Below are positions 21,916 to 34,014 of a stretch of 64,000 bases of DNA, in pieces. The notes under the pieces are model-generated. The model searched no databases. It was not told where the DNA came from and was given only the letters and a program-made list of their open reading frames with translations. This DNA comes from Cristatella mucedo. Its lineage: Eukaryota; Bryozoa; Phylactolaemata; Cristatellidae. The translations under genes were made by a program, and so were the position numbers. The DNA lies in NCBI GenBank assembly GCA_009760855.2, contig WPIO01000042.1:91001-155000 (forward strand), written 5' to 3'. How positions within the stretch are numbered: the stretch's first letter is position 1; the number at the start of each line of letters is the position of its first letter.

Positions 21916-22560
21916 ATGTAATGTAATTTTATCTCCGTCTGTAACTCCGCAAAGCCGTAAAGACTATGTTGCCGTTACGCAGGAGAGTTTGTATTGCGCA
22001 CTCACAGCCTAAGCGGCTTTCGGTACGCATTTGGTAGCCAACAGACTTCGTCTCACGCAACAAAGAGAAAGTGGGAAGCATAGCAGAGTCAAGAGAGCAG
22101 TTGAGGTAGTGAGTAGCATAGAAGTAGCAGCGAAGGACGGCTGGCAAGGATGAGCCATAGTCGGCAGTAGGAGAGCAGTTGTCGTTGCGTAAGAATCGTG
22201 GAAGCGAGTTCTACGGTCTAGGACCTGCAGAGCTAAAGCTTCTGCCGCCACCGGTCTGTAAGCGGAAGAATGGAACAGCTAATTTATTGTCCACACAGGA
22301 CCTGAGGTCACGAAGAGGCTGAAATTGATGCAGCAGTTCAGCTAGGTATGGAGGAGCCAAGCCGTGGCGGGCCTTGGGGGTCAGCATAAGAACTTTGCTC
22401 TGTATCCGTTGATCAACCGGCAGCCATCCTAGCTCTTTTAGCAAAGGAGTTACGTGCTCAAACCTCTGGGACTTGAAGACTATCCTTGCAGCCAAATTCA
22501 TAGTCAGCTGCAGTGGCCTAATTGCTTTCTTTGGTAGCCCAGCCAAAAGGGAATTACAAT
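21916..22560 (-). mobile_element. LINE-II copy (RT C-terminus and tail)
   Basis: Plus-strand AATGTAATGTAA tail at 21916, then GCAAAGCCGTAAAGACTATG. On the minus strand 22546-22211 encodes [36 protein letters not shown] and [11 protein letters not shown], the thumb/C-terminal RT blocks of the family. Confidence 0.87.
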
Positions 22561-22667
22561 AATCAAGCCGAGACAGAACTAAGGAGCTAGTTAAATTAGG
22601 TTTTCGTAATGCTCTAGTACTCTACCACTGGGTGTAGAATGACTGATAACCGGTAATTATTGTTATT
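22561..22667. other. Unassigned sequence
   Basis: Short link between LINE-II and the hairpin. Confidence 0.4.
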
Positions 22668-22712
22668 GGCATACAGCAATCTCCCGCCAGAAGCAGGAGA
22701 TTGCTGTATGCC
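22668..22712. repeat. Perfect 17-bp inverted repeat (hairpin)
   Basis: GGCATACAGCAATCTCC at 22668-22684 pairs exactly with 22696-22712 around an 11-nt loop. Confidence 0.95.
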
Positions 22713-22923
22713 GTCGTCCAGTCATCTGCTGCAAACCGAGGCTGCAGACGGAGTTACGATCCGATTAGCTGCAGCACTCCTCACCTCGACAGGGCGCCAG
22801 CAGCCTGATCGAATCAGCTGCGCTGGACGACCGCGGCCTGCCTGTTTGCTGTGCACATAAATAGACCGTGCAGTAGCAGAACGAGCAGCAGCCAACAGCG
22901 AAAGCAAGACTCGTGCACCTGCG

Positions 22924-24135
22924 CCTCAGGATCGTGGAGTGAGAGGGTCCCGACTGCCGGGCACGTTTACGTGGGCCTGAAAACCAAAGGCCTTTTTTAC
23001 TCTAGATCCACCGTTGAAGCTAGCCTGACTTGAGCCTGATAGGCCCGTCCGAAACACGCGCCTTTGAGGACCGCAGCAACTTGAGGCCTTACGACTCTGG
23101 GTTTCCCTTTCGCCTTTGTGGAGTGCAGTGCCCAGAGGCCTTCGATACTTGACTCACCTTTGAAGCCGGGACGGACTCTCAAGCAGCAGCCCTTGGGGAT
23201 AGGAAACCTACGGAAGATTCTACCGTCGGTGTGAGCCTCCCCCGCTAGATACATGACTCCGATGCTCTCAGCCAGACAGCTACGCATCCCTCCAGCCACT
23301 GCGTTAGTTGCTAGCTACTCCAAGCGAGAGGCTCGAACAATGCGACCAAGCGCTGCCGGCTTCGGCGGCACTGCGGCCCAGTAATCTCACAGCCTCCTGC
23401 AGCCGTTTTCCCCCTGAAGACCAATGCGGCTAAGGAACAAGGTCGTCGACCTTAGCACAAAGCTCCCTAGCACTCACCCGGCTGCAAGCAGTTCGCATTG
23501 CTCCGGCACTGTTCGGATCATTCTTCGTGACGACTTTCAAATGATATGCATTCCATAAGTTTTCTAGTTTTTTCCGACGCCCCCTTAGCCCAACGCCCTA
23601 GACGATCAGCTTGTTCAGCTGTGTTGATCTTTTTCAGATCATTCCTTCAAATCTAGTGACATCCCCTGGCTCGACGTTTATAAAGGACCTAAAAATAAAC
23701 CTATTACTCAAAAAATGAGCTTGGTATAAGTGAATCGTCTTTTCGTGTCCTTCTGCTTGCACAATTGCTTCGTGCAGTTATCGAAAATCCATTGACAGGG
23801 CTAATCTCCAGCCTGTCGGCGATGCCTAGCACGCGATTTAGTTCTCGTATGGTCTCCGCTCAAGTGGTATGACTCTTGATCCTTAGGTCGTGCTCCTTAT
23901 TTACTAACAACCGTAACGTGGGCTGATGACCTGACGAAAATACCATTCTAGGGTGGTCTGATGTTTATTTCAGCGATTTTTCTGGTTCCCGCTGGGAACA
24001 GGTGAGCAAGAGTCGCGATTGAGTCTGCAGGTGGCGGCCTAGAATTCTTCTAAACGCGACGACGATTTTCCTGATGGTTCCACCGGGGCACACTCGAGGT
24101 GGACCGCAGTTAAGGCGTGCCGAGTCGAACACGGG
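22924..24135. repeat. Unclassified repeat element, copy 1
   Basis: Positions 22924-23558 match 28174-28808 at a constant offset of 5250 bp with only a few visible substitutions (for example near 23384-23390 and 23541-23554). Beyond that the match continues with more changes and indels to about 24135 (partner ends about 30140). A 100-codon minus-strand frame (23299-22997, starting MAGGMRSCLAESIGV) is identical in both copies but resembles no family I know. No RT, transposase or terminal repeats were identified. Confidence 0.85.
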
Positions 24136-25502
24136 GTCAAAGTCTTTAGCTTTGCATTGCCTATGTGCAGTCGACTTGCGACGGATTGTAGAAGATGGCA
24201 GTATTGGCATGGGCCATTCCAGTGATCGAGAGCTAGCATTACCGATGGCATTTCCTGGGTGCATCAAAAATAGAGTCTGCACGGATGAGAAATCTTAATG
24301 GGAGCATCACCCAACAGGGTCCACTCTGTTTTTAATGGACCGTTGTAGATTTCCCTATATTTTTAGGCCGTTGCCGTCGATTACCGCGTATCGCCCTCGA
24401 ACGTTCGCGATTGGTTGAAAGGATGTGGTTGCACTTTTAATACACCGCACTGTAATACGCGAGAAAAATTGGATGTTCTCCGACCAGCTTTGTTTGTAAT
24501 TGTAAGCAAAAATCATAGATTACTGTATTGTCTCGTGCAATTGTCATCAACTTATATGCATTGCCCAAGGTTGAACGCGATAAAGGACAGCACGTGCGCC
24601 CACGGTGAACGTTATATTGTAGGACAATTACAAATTCAAACAGCCAATGTCCAGCAAATTTCAAACAGATTTCGGTTGAGGCCGGGCCATTGCCGTCGAT
24701 TGCCGTGCATTAACCTCGATTGTGCCTTTGTTGATTATGTAAGGATGTGACCGCAGTTTTAATGCAGTGTAGTTCAATACGCAAGAAAAGTTGGAGCTTC
24801 CCTCATCAACTGCCGCTCCATTTGTAACGGACCATAATGGATTGGCGAATTTCCCGTGCCATTGCCGTCGATTGCCATGCATTACGGTCGATTAAAGGCG
24901 CACAATGGGTGACCATTATTCATGTTCACAGATACATCTTACGTGGAATGACGGTTTCAGTTTATTGCAGCCAATCCTGTCAATTTTCCGCGGATCTCGC
25001 TATCGTCCCCTACGATTGCTGTGGATTGCCGTGCATTGCTGACAGTTAGAGAGCAAAGCATCTTGAAAATGCTACGGTTTTACTTTGCATGCAGCGGATA
25101 TGTAATGACAGTTGAGGGTTCCGCACTACCAATTTCTCTTCAATTTGCCGCGAATTGGGGTAGTGGCCCGGGACATTGCTGTCAATTGCCATTCATTGCT
25201 CGTGACTCTACTTCGCGATTGGTTGAAAGGATTTTATTGCAATTTCAACACAGAGGGCTGTGACAGGTAAGATGGTTTTTATCTTGGCCCAGTCACTTTC
25301 CAGTGATTTGCGATGGATAATAATAGATTGCCGTATTTACCAGGGCCATTGCCGTCTACAGCCACGCATCACCCAAGATTGAATGGTCAGAGTCGGTTGA
25401 AATGGTTTAAACTATGTGTGCACTCAGTGATAGGTTACTTGAAATGTGAATTGGAGCTTGGAGCAGCCGAACTCCCGTTGATTTGCCACGTATTGCAGTA
25501 TT

Positions 25503-26143
25503 TATGTAATGTAATGTAATGTAATGTATCTCCGTCAGTAACTCCACAAAGTCATAAAGACCATGTGGGCGTTACGCAGGAGAGTTTTGTATAGCGCACT
25601 CACAGCCTAAGCGGCTTGCGGTACGCATTCGGTAGCCAACAGACTTCGTCTCACGCAACAAAGAGAAAGTGGGAAACATAGCAGAGTTAGGAGAGCAGTT
25701 GAGGTAGTGAGTAGCATAGAAGTATCAGTTAAGGACCGCTGAAAAAGATGTGCCATAGTCGGCAGTTGGAGAGTAGATGTCGTTGCGTAAGAATTGTGGA
25801 AGCGAGTTCCACAGTCTAGGACCTGCAGGGCTAAAGCTTCTGTCGCCAACTGTCTTTAAGCGGAGGAATGGCACAGCTAATTTATTGTCCACACAGGACC
25901 TGAGGGCGCGAACAGGCTGAAACTGATGTAGCAGTTCAGCTAGGTATGAAGGAGCCAAGCCGTGGCGGGCCTTGTGGGTCAGCGTAAGAACTTTGCTCCG
26001 TATCCTTTGCTCAACCGGAAACCATCCTAGCTCTTTCAGCAAAGGTGACACGTGCTCAAACCGCTGGGACTTGAAGACCAGCCTTGCAGCCATATTCATA
26101 GTCCGCTGTAGTGGCATAATAGCTTTCTTTGGTAGCCCAGCCC
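25503..26143 (-). mobile_element. LINE-II copy inside the satellite
   Basis: Starts with TAATGTAATGTAATGTAATG and GTAACTCCACAAAGTCATAA. The minus-strand frame from 26189 encodes [33 protein letters not shown] and RSFSPAGPRLWNSLPQFLR. Satellite units resume immediately after 26143. Confidence 0.9.
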
Positions 26144-27361
26144 TGCCATTGCTGTCGATTGCTGTGCATTGTCGACAATTAACGTGCAAAATAGCTTGAA
26201 AGTCTTACGATTTCACTTTTAGCACAAGGAAATGTGAAATGCGATAACAATTGGCATTTCGTGCAGCCAATTTGGGGTCGACTTGCCACGGATTGTAGTT
26301 GATTGCTGCTGCGAGCCGACCTGTTGCCTTAGATTGCAATGCATTGCCTGAGATTGTGCAATCGCAATTGCTTAAAATGATGTGGTTGACTTTAACCAGT
26401 GTGCTTTGTAACATGCGTTCATGATTGGAGCATTTCGACACCAATCTCAGATTATTTTGCTTGAGATTGCTGTAGATTGAGCTAGTGGCTGGGGCCATTG
26501 CAGTCAATCGCAGTGCATTGTGGCCGAATGGTCGAGGTGACTGTAGTGAAATTGTGCGATTACACAAAAATAACAACTTACAGCAACGTGCAATCACTAT
26601 TAGAGCTTAAAGTGTACTATTCTGGTCGTTTTGCGGCGGGCTGTGGTGGATCAACGTACTGGCCCGGGCAGTTGCAGTCGATTGCAGTGCATTGCTGCAG
26701 AATGGCCAAGGTAATTACAGTAAATTAATGTTAGTAGACAATAACCAAAGAGTAGCGCAACATACAATCATAGTTAGAGCTTCTAGTGTTCGTGTTCTGG
26801 TCGCTGTGCGGCGGATTGTAGCTGATTGAGGCGGATTGCGGTACGGCACCGGGCCGTTGCAGTCGATTGAAATTTCTTGAATGAGAACGCGTGTGCCCAA
26901 AGGAGCGAAATTTATTGGGTGTACTTTGAATTGAGTCTAGTATTATATGCAATGTCAGTTAGATCTTTGAGATGGCGATTTGAGGGTGATTTTCAGTGGA
27001 ATAGAGTGGATTGCGTTAATTCTCCAGGTCATTTCAGGCGATTGCCGCCCATTGCCACAGCGCGACGATACAAAAAATTATATTTTACGTGGCTGTGTAC
27101 AAACTACGACGCACTTTAATATGCAATGAATACTGGAGCTCGGCGAAATCCATTTCGATTTTTTGTGCGGCGGACTCTGTGGATTGAAGTGGATTGCGGT
27201 ATTGACCAGGGCTACTGCAAGCGATTGCAGTGCATTGCACAAGAACGGCCGTGCCAATGCAAGTGAAATTTTAAATTTCAATTTTCGTAGAGTGCTCTAT
27301 CATATGCAATAAAAAAGCAGCTCTTCGAACAGGATTTATTTCGTTGCCCGGTAGAATGCAG

Positions 27362-27796
27362 TGTATTTCGTACCTAGCTGAACTGCTGCATCAGTTTCAG
27401 CCTGTTCGTGCCCTCAGGTCCTGTGTGGACAATAAATTAGCTGTCCCATTCCTCCGCTTAAAGGCAGTTGGCGACAGAAGCTTTAGCCCTGCAGGTCCTA
27501 GACTGTGGAACTCGCTTCCACAATTCTTGCGCAACGACAACTACACCCCTACTGCCGACTATGGCACATCCTTTTCAGCGGTCCAGAGCTGCTACTTCTA
27601 TGCTACTCACTACCTCAACTGCTCTCCTGACTCTGCTATGCTTCCCACTTTCTCTTTGTTGCGTGAGACGAAGTCTGTTGGCTACCGAATGCGTGCCGCA
27701 AGCCGTTTAGGCTGTGAGTGCGCTAAACAAAACTCTCCTGCGTAACACCCATATGGTCTTTGTGACTTTGTGGAGTTACAGACGGAGATACATACA
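27362..27796 (+). mobile_element. LINE-II copy inside the satellite
   Basis: Plus-strand frame 27344-27745: [39 protein letters not shown], then CFYATHYLNCSPDSAML-like end. Tail GGAGATACATACATATTACG. Very close to the copies at 25.5 and 45.6 kb by eye, suggesting fairly recent activity. Confidence 0.9.
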
Positions 27797-28173
27797 TATT
27801 ACGGTGGACTGTGCTATTGGCCTGGGCCACTGCAATGTTATTTCTGTGGACTTTGTGAGAACAACGCATAAGCGGAACTGCTTGAAATTTTCTTGGTACA
27901 TAGTAAGTGTAACGTAGTTTGACATTCCAAACTTTTTGGAGCTGTGCCGAGCTGATTTGCAGTGGATATCACGGGAACTAGAATGGACTGTTGTACGTGC
28001 ATCAGTCGTGGGAGCTCGTTTACATAAGTGCACGTGCTCTCAGCGACATGAAATTTGGTGGATAGATAAATTCGAACGTGTAATACAATATCAGGGCACA
28101 TATTGAGCTCGGCAACGCTTATGTCCGGTCGCTGTTAGCTTCATTATAGTGGACTGCGGTAATTCGTCGAACC

Positions 28174-30140
28174 CCTCAGGATCGTGGAGTGAGAGGGTCC
28201 CGACTGCCGGGCACGTTTACGTGGGCCTGAAAACCAAAGGCCTTTTTTACTCTAGATCCACCGTTGAAGCTAGCCTGACTTGAGCCTGATAGGCCCGTCC
28301 GAAACACGCGCCTTTGAGGACCGCAGCAACTTGAGGCCTTACGACTCTGGGTTTCCCTTTCGCCTTTGTGGAGTGCAGTGCCCAGAGGCCTTCGATACTT
28401 GACTCACCTTTGAAGCCGGGACGGACTCTCAAGCAGCAGCCCTTGGGGATAGGAAACCTACGGAAGATTCTACCGTCGGTGTGAGCCTCCCCCGCTAGAT
28501 ACATGACTCCGATGCTCTCAGCCAGACAGCTACGCATCCCTCCAGCCACTGCGTTAGTTGCTAGCTACTCCAAGCGAGAGGCTCGAACAATGCGACCAAG
28601 CGCTGCCGGCTTCGGCGGCACTGCGGCCCAGTAACCTCACTGCCTCCTGCAGCCGTTTTCCCCCTGAAGACCAATGCGGCTAAGGAACAAGGTCGTCGAC
28701 CTTAGCACAAAGCTCCCTAGCACTCACCCGGCTGCAAGCAGTTCGCATTGCTCCGGCACTGTTCGGATCATTCTTCGTGACGACTTTCAAGCGATATGCA
28801 TTCAATAAGCTGCAAAACAAAATTTTTCATGGAAAGTGGTTCGGTGTTAGTCCTTAAGACCTTTCGAAAAAAATAAATACCTTTTACTTTTCTAGGTTTT
28901 CTTTTCCGGCGCCCCCTTACCCAACGCCGCAGACGATCGCCGGAAGTGGAAGCGCCTGCCCTGCTTGCCGAGACACTGACCCTGTGTGCGACAGATTCCC
29001 TTGCACTGAGTAGTTACACTCCTGGATGGACACACAGTACTCGTGTCGTGCTAAACAAGCAAAATTATTATCGTTATCTTCATTTAGCCTGTTGTTGGCG
29101 CCGAGATAAGTGCCCCTAGTCCTCGATGGGTATCGAATATGATGACCATCCATGTTCAGGCCAATTTCCGAGGAAAGGGTATAAACGTCAAGCATTGCAA
29201 TAATCATTCATTCCTCTTTGTTACTGCAGCCCGATTGATGACTCGTTGAAACCTTCGTCGTTTCTTAATCAGCTCCTCCACTAGCAGCCGCCTAACAGAC
29301 ACAAACCAAAGACACGTTCAGTTAAACTTGGAACTATTGAATGTCGTTGCACTTTTTCACCAGAGCCCAATTAGACGTCGCAGTGAGAATAAGACGTAAT
29401 ATGTCTCCCTTCTTGAGCAAAAACTCGCGACTGCCGCCGCCATTTTTTGTCACTTTCCTCTTACCTGCCTGGCTTGCCATCAACCAGCATACAAAGCTCA
29501 CGGTACAGTTGCTTACGTTGGGTCCATCAATTCTCTCCAGCATATCTGAAATGCTGACTGCTTCCTAGCTTCCCTTGAAATCCCTGCTCATCGAACTCAG
29601 CCTGGTCTCAGGAATGGTCTGACAAAGATCGACACAGCTAAACAAGCGGTGTCGATCTTTGTCAGTCCATTCCTTCAAATCTAGTGACATCTCCTGGCTC
29701 GACTTTTAAAATGAAACTAAAAATAAACCTATCACTCGAAGAATAAGCTTGGTTATAAGTGAATCGTCTTTTCATGTCCTTCTGCTTGCTGCAGTTGCTC
29801 CGAGCAGTTATCGAAAGTCTATCCACGGGGCTCCTCGCCAGGCGACGCCGAGCACGAGATTTAGTTCTCGTATGGTGTCGGCTCCAGTGGTATGAATCTT
29901 GATCCTTGTGTCGTGCTCCGTATTTAGTAACAACCGTAACGTGGGCTGATGGCCTGCTGAAAATACCATCCTAGGACGGTCTGATGTTTATTTCAGCGAT
30001 TTCGCTGGTTCCCGCACGGAACAGGTGAACAAGAGCCACAACTGAGTCTGCAGGTGGCGGCCTAGTATTCTTCTCAACGCGACGACAATTTCAGATGGTT
30101 CCACCGGGGCACACTCGAGGTGCATCGCAAATAAGGCGTG
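28174..30140. repeat. Unclassified repeat element, copy 2, with ~710-bp insertion
   Basis: Homologous to copy 1 at 28174-28808 (near identical), 28878-28937 and 29649-30140 (more diverged). An unmatched segment fills 28938-29648, and ~70 bp at 28809-28877 is absent from copy 1. Frames inside the insertion (such as 29543-29334 minus) have no recognisable domain. Confidence 0.82.
29611..29673. repeat. 25-bp inverted repeat at the insertion junction
   Basis: 29611-29635 and 29649-29673 are reverse complements with one mismatch and a 13-nt loop. The left arm plus loop is also an inverted match to about 23605-23640 of copy 1. Confidence 0.9.
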
Positions 30141-31714
30141 CCGAAGACGGTGCCGAAGACGGTGCCAAGGGGATTCGAAGTCGGCATTACCATCACGATC
30201 GGTCGCTAAAGCGATGCCAGCACACAAGTCGTCTGCTTCGGTCATGAAACGTTGTGGCTCACTTTGGTCACGAAATCGGTTTGGCTTGCTGCGGTCACGG
30301 TGAGTTTCAAAACATAAATTGGCTGTTTCTACGTTGTCGTTACCGATCTCCAGGGGAGGGTCTGAAATAGGACCCCTGCGGGGGGGGGGGGGGGGCTGAA
30401 CTAACCAGCCAAGGAGTAGTTCATGATAAAGGCAAGAATCAAGATAGTCCAAATAGACTGGTGGACGGCATCGGAGCAGATCTGCATGCTGCCAGGTAGT
30501 TAATCCATGCCTAGTCTTGATTGCTGCAAACCAGCACATGAGAAAGATGAGACATGCATATACGATGACACAGCAAAGATAGTTCAAAGATGGCGCTAAC
30601 CATAGATAGTGCAGTCTGCTCTGCTTGCAACCAATAGCCATGCATGAAAGAAGCGCCAGTGCAGGCGAAAACATCATTACCTAGCACTGCGGCAGAAGAG
30701 CCATCTAAAAGCTATACAAACACACCACCGAGAGAAGAAAAACTTTAGAGAAGGATAGCAAGGATAGATTTGGCCGTGACGAAGGTGATTCGGTCGCCTC
30801 ATAAAGAGAATATAGAACATAGCAGTAAAGGCGGTTTTATATTAGTAACAAACAACTCACTGCGTCAGCTTCAATACGAAGCAACCACCCGCAGCATACG
30901 AGCACCAGCACCTGCTCTAAAGCAATCATCAACATGACATCCCGGTCTCCAGCCGGCAGATCAGCACAGCAGCGGAGTATCTGCTCCCTCTTAGCGAAGA
31001 TCGTCAGACTAGTGTTAAGTAATCAAGCAGTCCTGGCAGACGTGCGGGTACCTCAGGAAGGGCGGCAGAGCGATAACCACTGCAATAGAGCTTCATGGAG
31101 AATCGGCTGCCTACTCAACGGCAAAGAGCCCACACTCTCGGGTGCCACGGCATATCTTCCTGTGAGTACCGACGGACGAAGTCTGTCGGCTGGCGACTGG
31201 AGTCGAGAAAAATCTGTGCGGGTGGGCACCAGCTAGCAATCCATCATAGATCCATCATTGCAGACGTCTGCAAATCGGGGGGGGGGGGGGTCTTTCTTGT
31301 GCTTCGTGCTTTCTGATACAGAAATCTTGGCCAGCAAATCGGGAGGAAGCAAACGAGCTACGATGAGTGCTACGCTCGAGCACGCTCTTCCTCCGGCCCG
31401 AGCACAGAGGCTGGAGCAGATCAGGCGCCTCTTCGGACAGCAGCATTTCCCGAACCGGAGGCAGTAACTGCGGCACCACCGGCCTGTAATGGAGGATGTC
31501 GGGCACCGTCGAAGGGCATGTTCTCGTACAGTGGGCAATGCTCCATTTCCAGACTGAAACGAAACGAAAAATTTCTGCATCCATGCACGACTCCTGGGTT
31601 CAAGACATGAAACAGAACGAAATGCCTCCTCGATCAAATCACTTGATACTGAACAGTTTAGCAAACAGAACTACAGGTTCGCTTTCTGTCGCTCTTCTTT
31701 AGCATTAATAAACA
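30141..31714. other. Unassigned sequence with two poly-G runs
   Basis: G16 at 30380-30395 and G14 at 31277-31290; a GCCGAAGACGGT 12-mer is duplicated near 30145-30170. Open frames at 30677-29988 (-), 30934-31236 (+) and 31664-31233 (-) show no recognisable domain. Confidence 0.4.
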
Positions 31715-32080
31715 ATAGCAATAATAATAATAATAATAATAATAACAATAATACACTTGATAAAGCGCCCACAGAGAACTCAATCTCTTCTAGGCGCTTT
31801 ACATTTGCTGCAAAGGAAATGCGATCGAATGGCGAGTGGTATCATGCTTGATAAACACCATGAATAACATGGTTGGGGGTGATACGCACAAGGTCAGCAT
31901 GAAAGTGTGGTCAGTGGCAGCATGTAATAGTGTCAGCATGCATAAGCACATAAAGGATTGATCACAGGGACCCACTAAATGCTGTCCTAAATAGGTGCGT
32001 TAAGTTCTTTTTAATTGTGGTCAAGTCAGGGGATGTTGTGAAGCAAGTGGGGAGGGAGTTTCGGGCTTTGGGAGCAATAG
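31715..32080 (-). mobile_element. LINE-I 3' region with (ATT)n tail
   Basis: AATAATAATAATAATAATAA then ACACTTGATAAAGCGCCC and the 3' UTR block through GGGGATGTTGTGAAGCAAG, ending in the GGGAGGGAGTTTCGGGC coding block. Confidence 0.88.
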
Positions 32081-33049
32081 AAAGAAAATAGCAATTTGGC
32101 ACCTTGACCAGAGATGAAACTGAAAACGAGCCCGAGTCGGTGCCATTAATGTGCTACCACCGGATCGCTTTAGCATTCATGATAAAGAAGCACGCACGTA
32201 CACATGCACCGTTCTGCAGTCGATTGATACGGAGGGGCAGCAGGTTTGCTGCAATGCACCACAAATCGTACCCAAGCCAATGTGGTGGTTTCGAGAGCTA
32301 GCAAATATGTCGGTTCTGAGGACATAGTTGCTATTTGATGACGGGCCCGTGGGTGGATAACCTGCTTGCACTTTACGGCGCAAGGCGTTGTTTAGGTCCT
32401 AAAGCAGGCGACCCTGTACTGCCTGCCTGCTCTGTGGGGTGAGGCTGCTCTATGAGCTGGCATTAACTTTTATTTAGTTTCACGAGGCAGTACTGCAAAA
32501 AGTGTCACGGCAAGCATGACCGATAAACACATTCCACGATGAAGACGATTGCTCTCGACGCATCGAGGCAAGCCTGGAACGAGATAGCAAAACATAAGGT
32601 GGTCGTAACCGCCCTTCAGCTATTGCTCGTGCTAGCAGAGTGTATTCACGGTTCGGTCATTATCAGAATTAGGAACTATATGAGTCCAATGTATGAAGGC
32701 CCATTCCCTGCCCCATGCTCAGCAGCAAACAGTTCCCTCATAACCTCTTTTTACATTTATGATGCTTAAATATGGATTAAGGCCTCAGATGCCAAACAGC
32801 TCAGTAGGCCAGCCCCTGGTTACGTAAACCTTGGTCACGTAAGCCTTCACTTGGACACGGTCAGGCTTCATATGGCTGTTCTATTAGCTAGCAGTACAAC
32901 GGCTTGCAAATTCCATCACCTCAACTAGATATAGCTGCAACGGGAGTGCAGCTAGTTTCTGTATTCAACTGAAATTCACGGTTTGGTCTCAAAAATTGGG
33001 AGCTCAGTAAAAGAACTCCAATCGCAAATGCCTGATATAGAAGCAAACT
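32081..33049. other. Unassigned sequence
   Basis: No recognised exon, repeat or RNA. Confidence 0.4.
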
Positions 33050-33146
33050 TATAGGGCTTGTAAAGTGCCTAGAAATAGATTGAGGTTCTATGAGCGCACT
33101 TTATCAGATGTATTATTATTATTATCAATCATTATTATTATGGCTT
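33050..33146 (+). mobile_element. LINE-I 3' end
   Basis: TATAGGGCTTGTAAAGTGCC, GATTGAGGTTCTATGAGCGC, then interrupted ATT repeats. Confidence 0.75.
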
Positions 33147-34014
33147 GAGCTAGCGCCTTTTCATTGAAACGGAAATGCACTGCCAAGGTTCAAGCAGGTC
33201 ACTGCTGCTGCCATTAACAAGCTGCACTGGCGATTATGTCTTCGTGCAGTCACCTGGCACAATGCTGCCACAGGTCGTTGAACTGGCTCATCGCCTGGAT
33301 CAGCGCGAGTCAACCAGTTAACGGCTCCTGACACCTACGTGTTCTAGGACCGGTACGTTCCGAGCATGCAGCTGTCTAGCAGTGCAATCGAGGCATTTCA
33401 ATCTGCTTGTAACAATAGCTGTCAGCAGATGATCTGCTGGCCCATGCATAGATATGCATAGAGCCGACAGACAGGCGAGATAGCACGCGCAAATGCTAAT
33501 GCCAAGCATCACGCTTGCCACGCACGTACATGAAAAAGACAGAATATCAACGACGAGCATTACGTTGTTTTATCAATTATTAAAATTACGAGCAATTAAA
33601 ATTATTAAAATCATGATAAAATAGTATTTACTAATTAAAATTAATGTTGATAACTGACCCCAATAATAAGCTAGGATGGTCACTTGGACCGTTTCAGAAA
33701 GGTAGTCACTGACGTCACGTTCACATTGCGACATTAACGATAGTTATATAGTCAAACAAAAAGAGTAGAGCAGTGCTGAGTGTCAAACTGGTGGAGATGT
33801 ACTAAGTTGCCTATGCTGCTGCAACGTGCACTCTCGAAGTCGAGTTTAAACGTAAAGGATTTTTCATAGGACCGCCGCGGCATTCCAGCAGCTTGCGCCC
33901 TCTACACTACGCCCAAAGTGAAGCTCTACGGGTGCTTCCCAGCGTCTGCCTGGCATAGCTGGATGGGCACATTGGAAAGCTAGCTGCCCAATGATTAGTG
34001 TAAAGTATGAGTTT
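33147..34014. other. Unassigned sequence
   Basis: AT-rich around 33550-33660. Nothing recognised. Confidence 0.4.

Larger units (their letters stand above)
24140..28173. repeat. Degenerate satellite, monomer about 172 bp
   Basis: A core of the form GGGCCATTGCCGTCGATTGC followed by CGTGCATTG recurs near 24211, 24366, 24538, 24684, 24856, 25014, 25169, 25343, 26149, 26318, 26492, 26666, 26851, 27026, 27208 and 27824. Most spacings are 154-185 bp. A second conserved block, GCGGATTGTAG-TGATTG or GTGGATTGCGGTA, precedes the core. Monomers are well diverged. Two LINE-II insertions interrupt the array. Confidence 0.85.

Noticed and set aside
23922-23938. CTGATGA...GAAA, the core words of a hammerhead ribozyme, in repeat copy 1
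   Set aside because: Only six bases separate the two blocks, with no stem II, and copy 2 has CTGATGG instead, so the core is not conserved.
24140-28173. CRISPR-like array of regularly spaced repeats
   Set aside because: The spacing is satellite-like (~172 bp), repeats are degenerate, the inter-repeat sequence is also related, and the DNA is eukaryotic.
22924-28808. The two near-identical direct repeats as LTRs of one retrotransposon
   Set aside because: The interior is satellite plus LINE-II, with no gag or pol, and homology between copies extends beyond any sensible LTR end.
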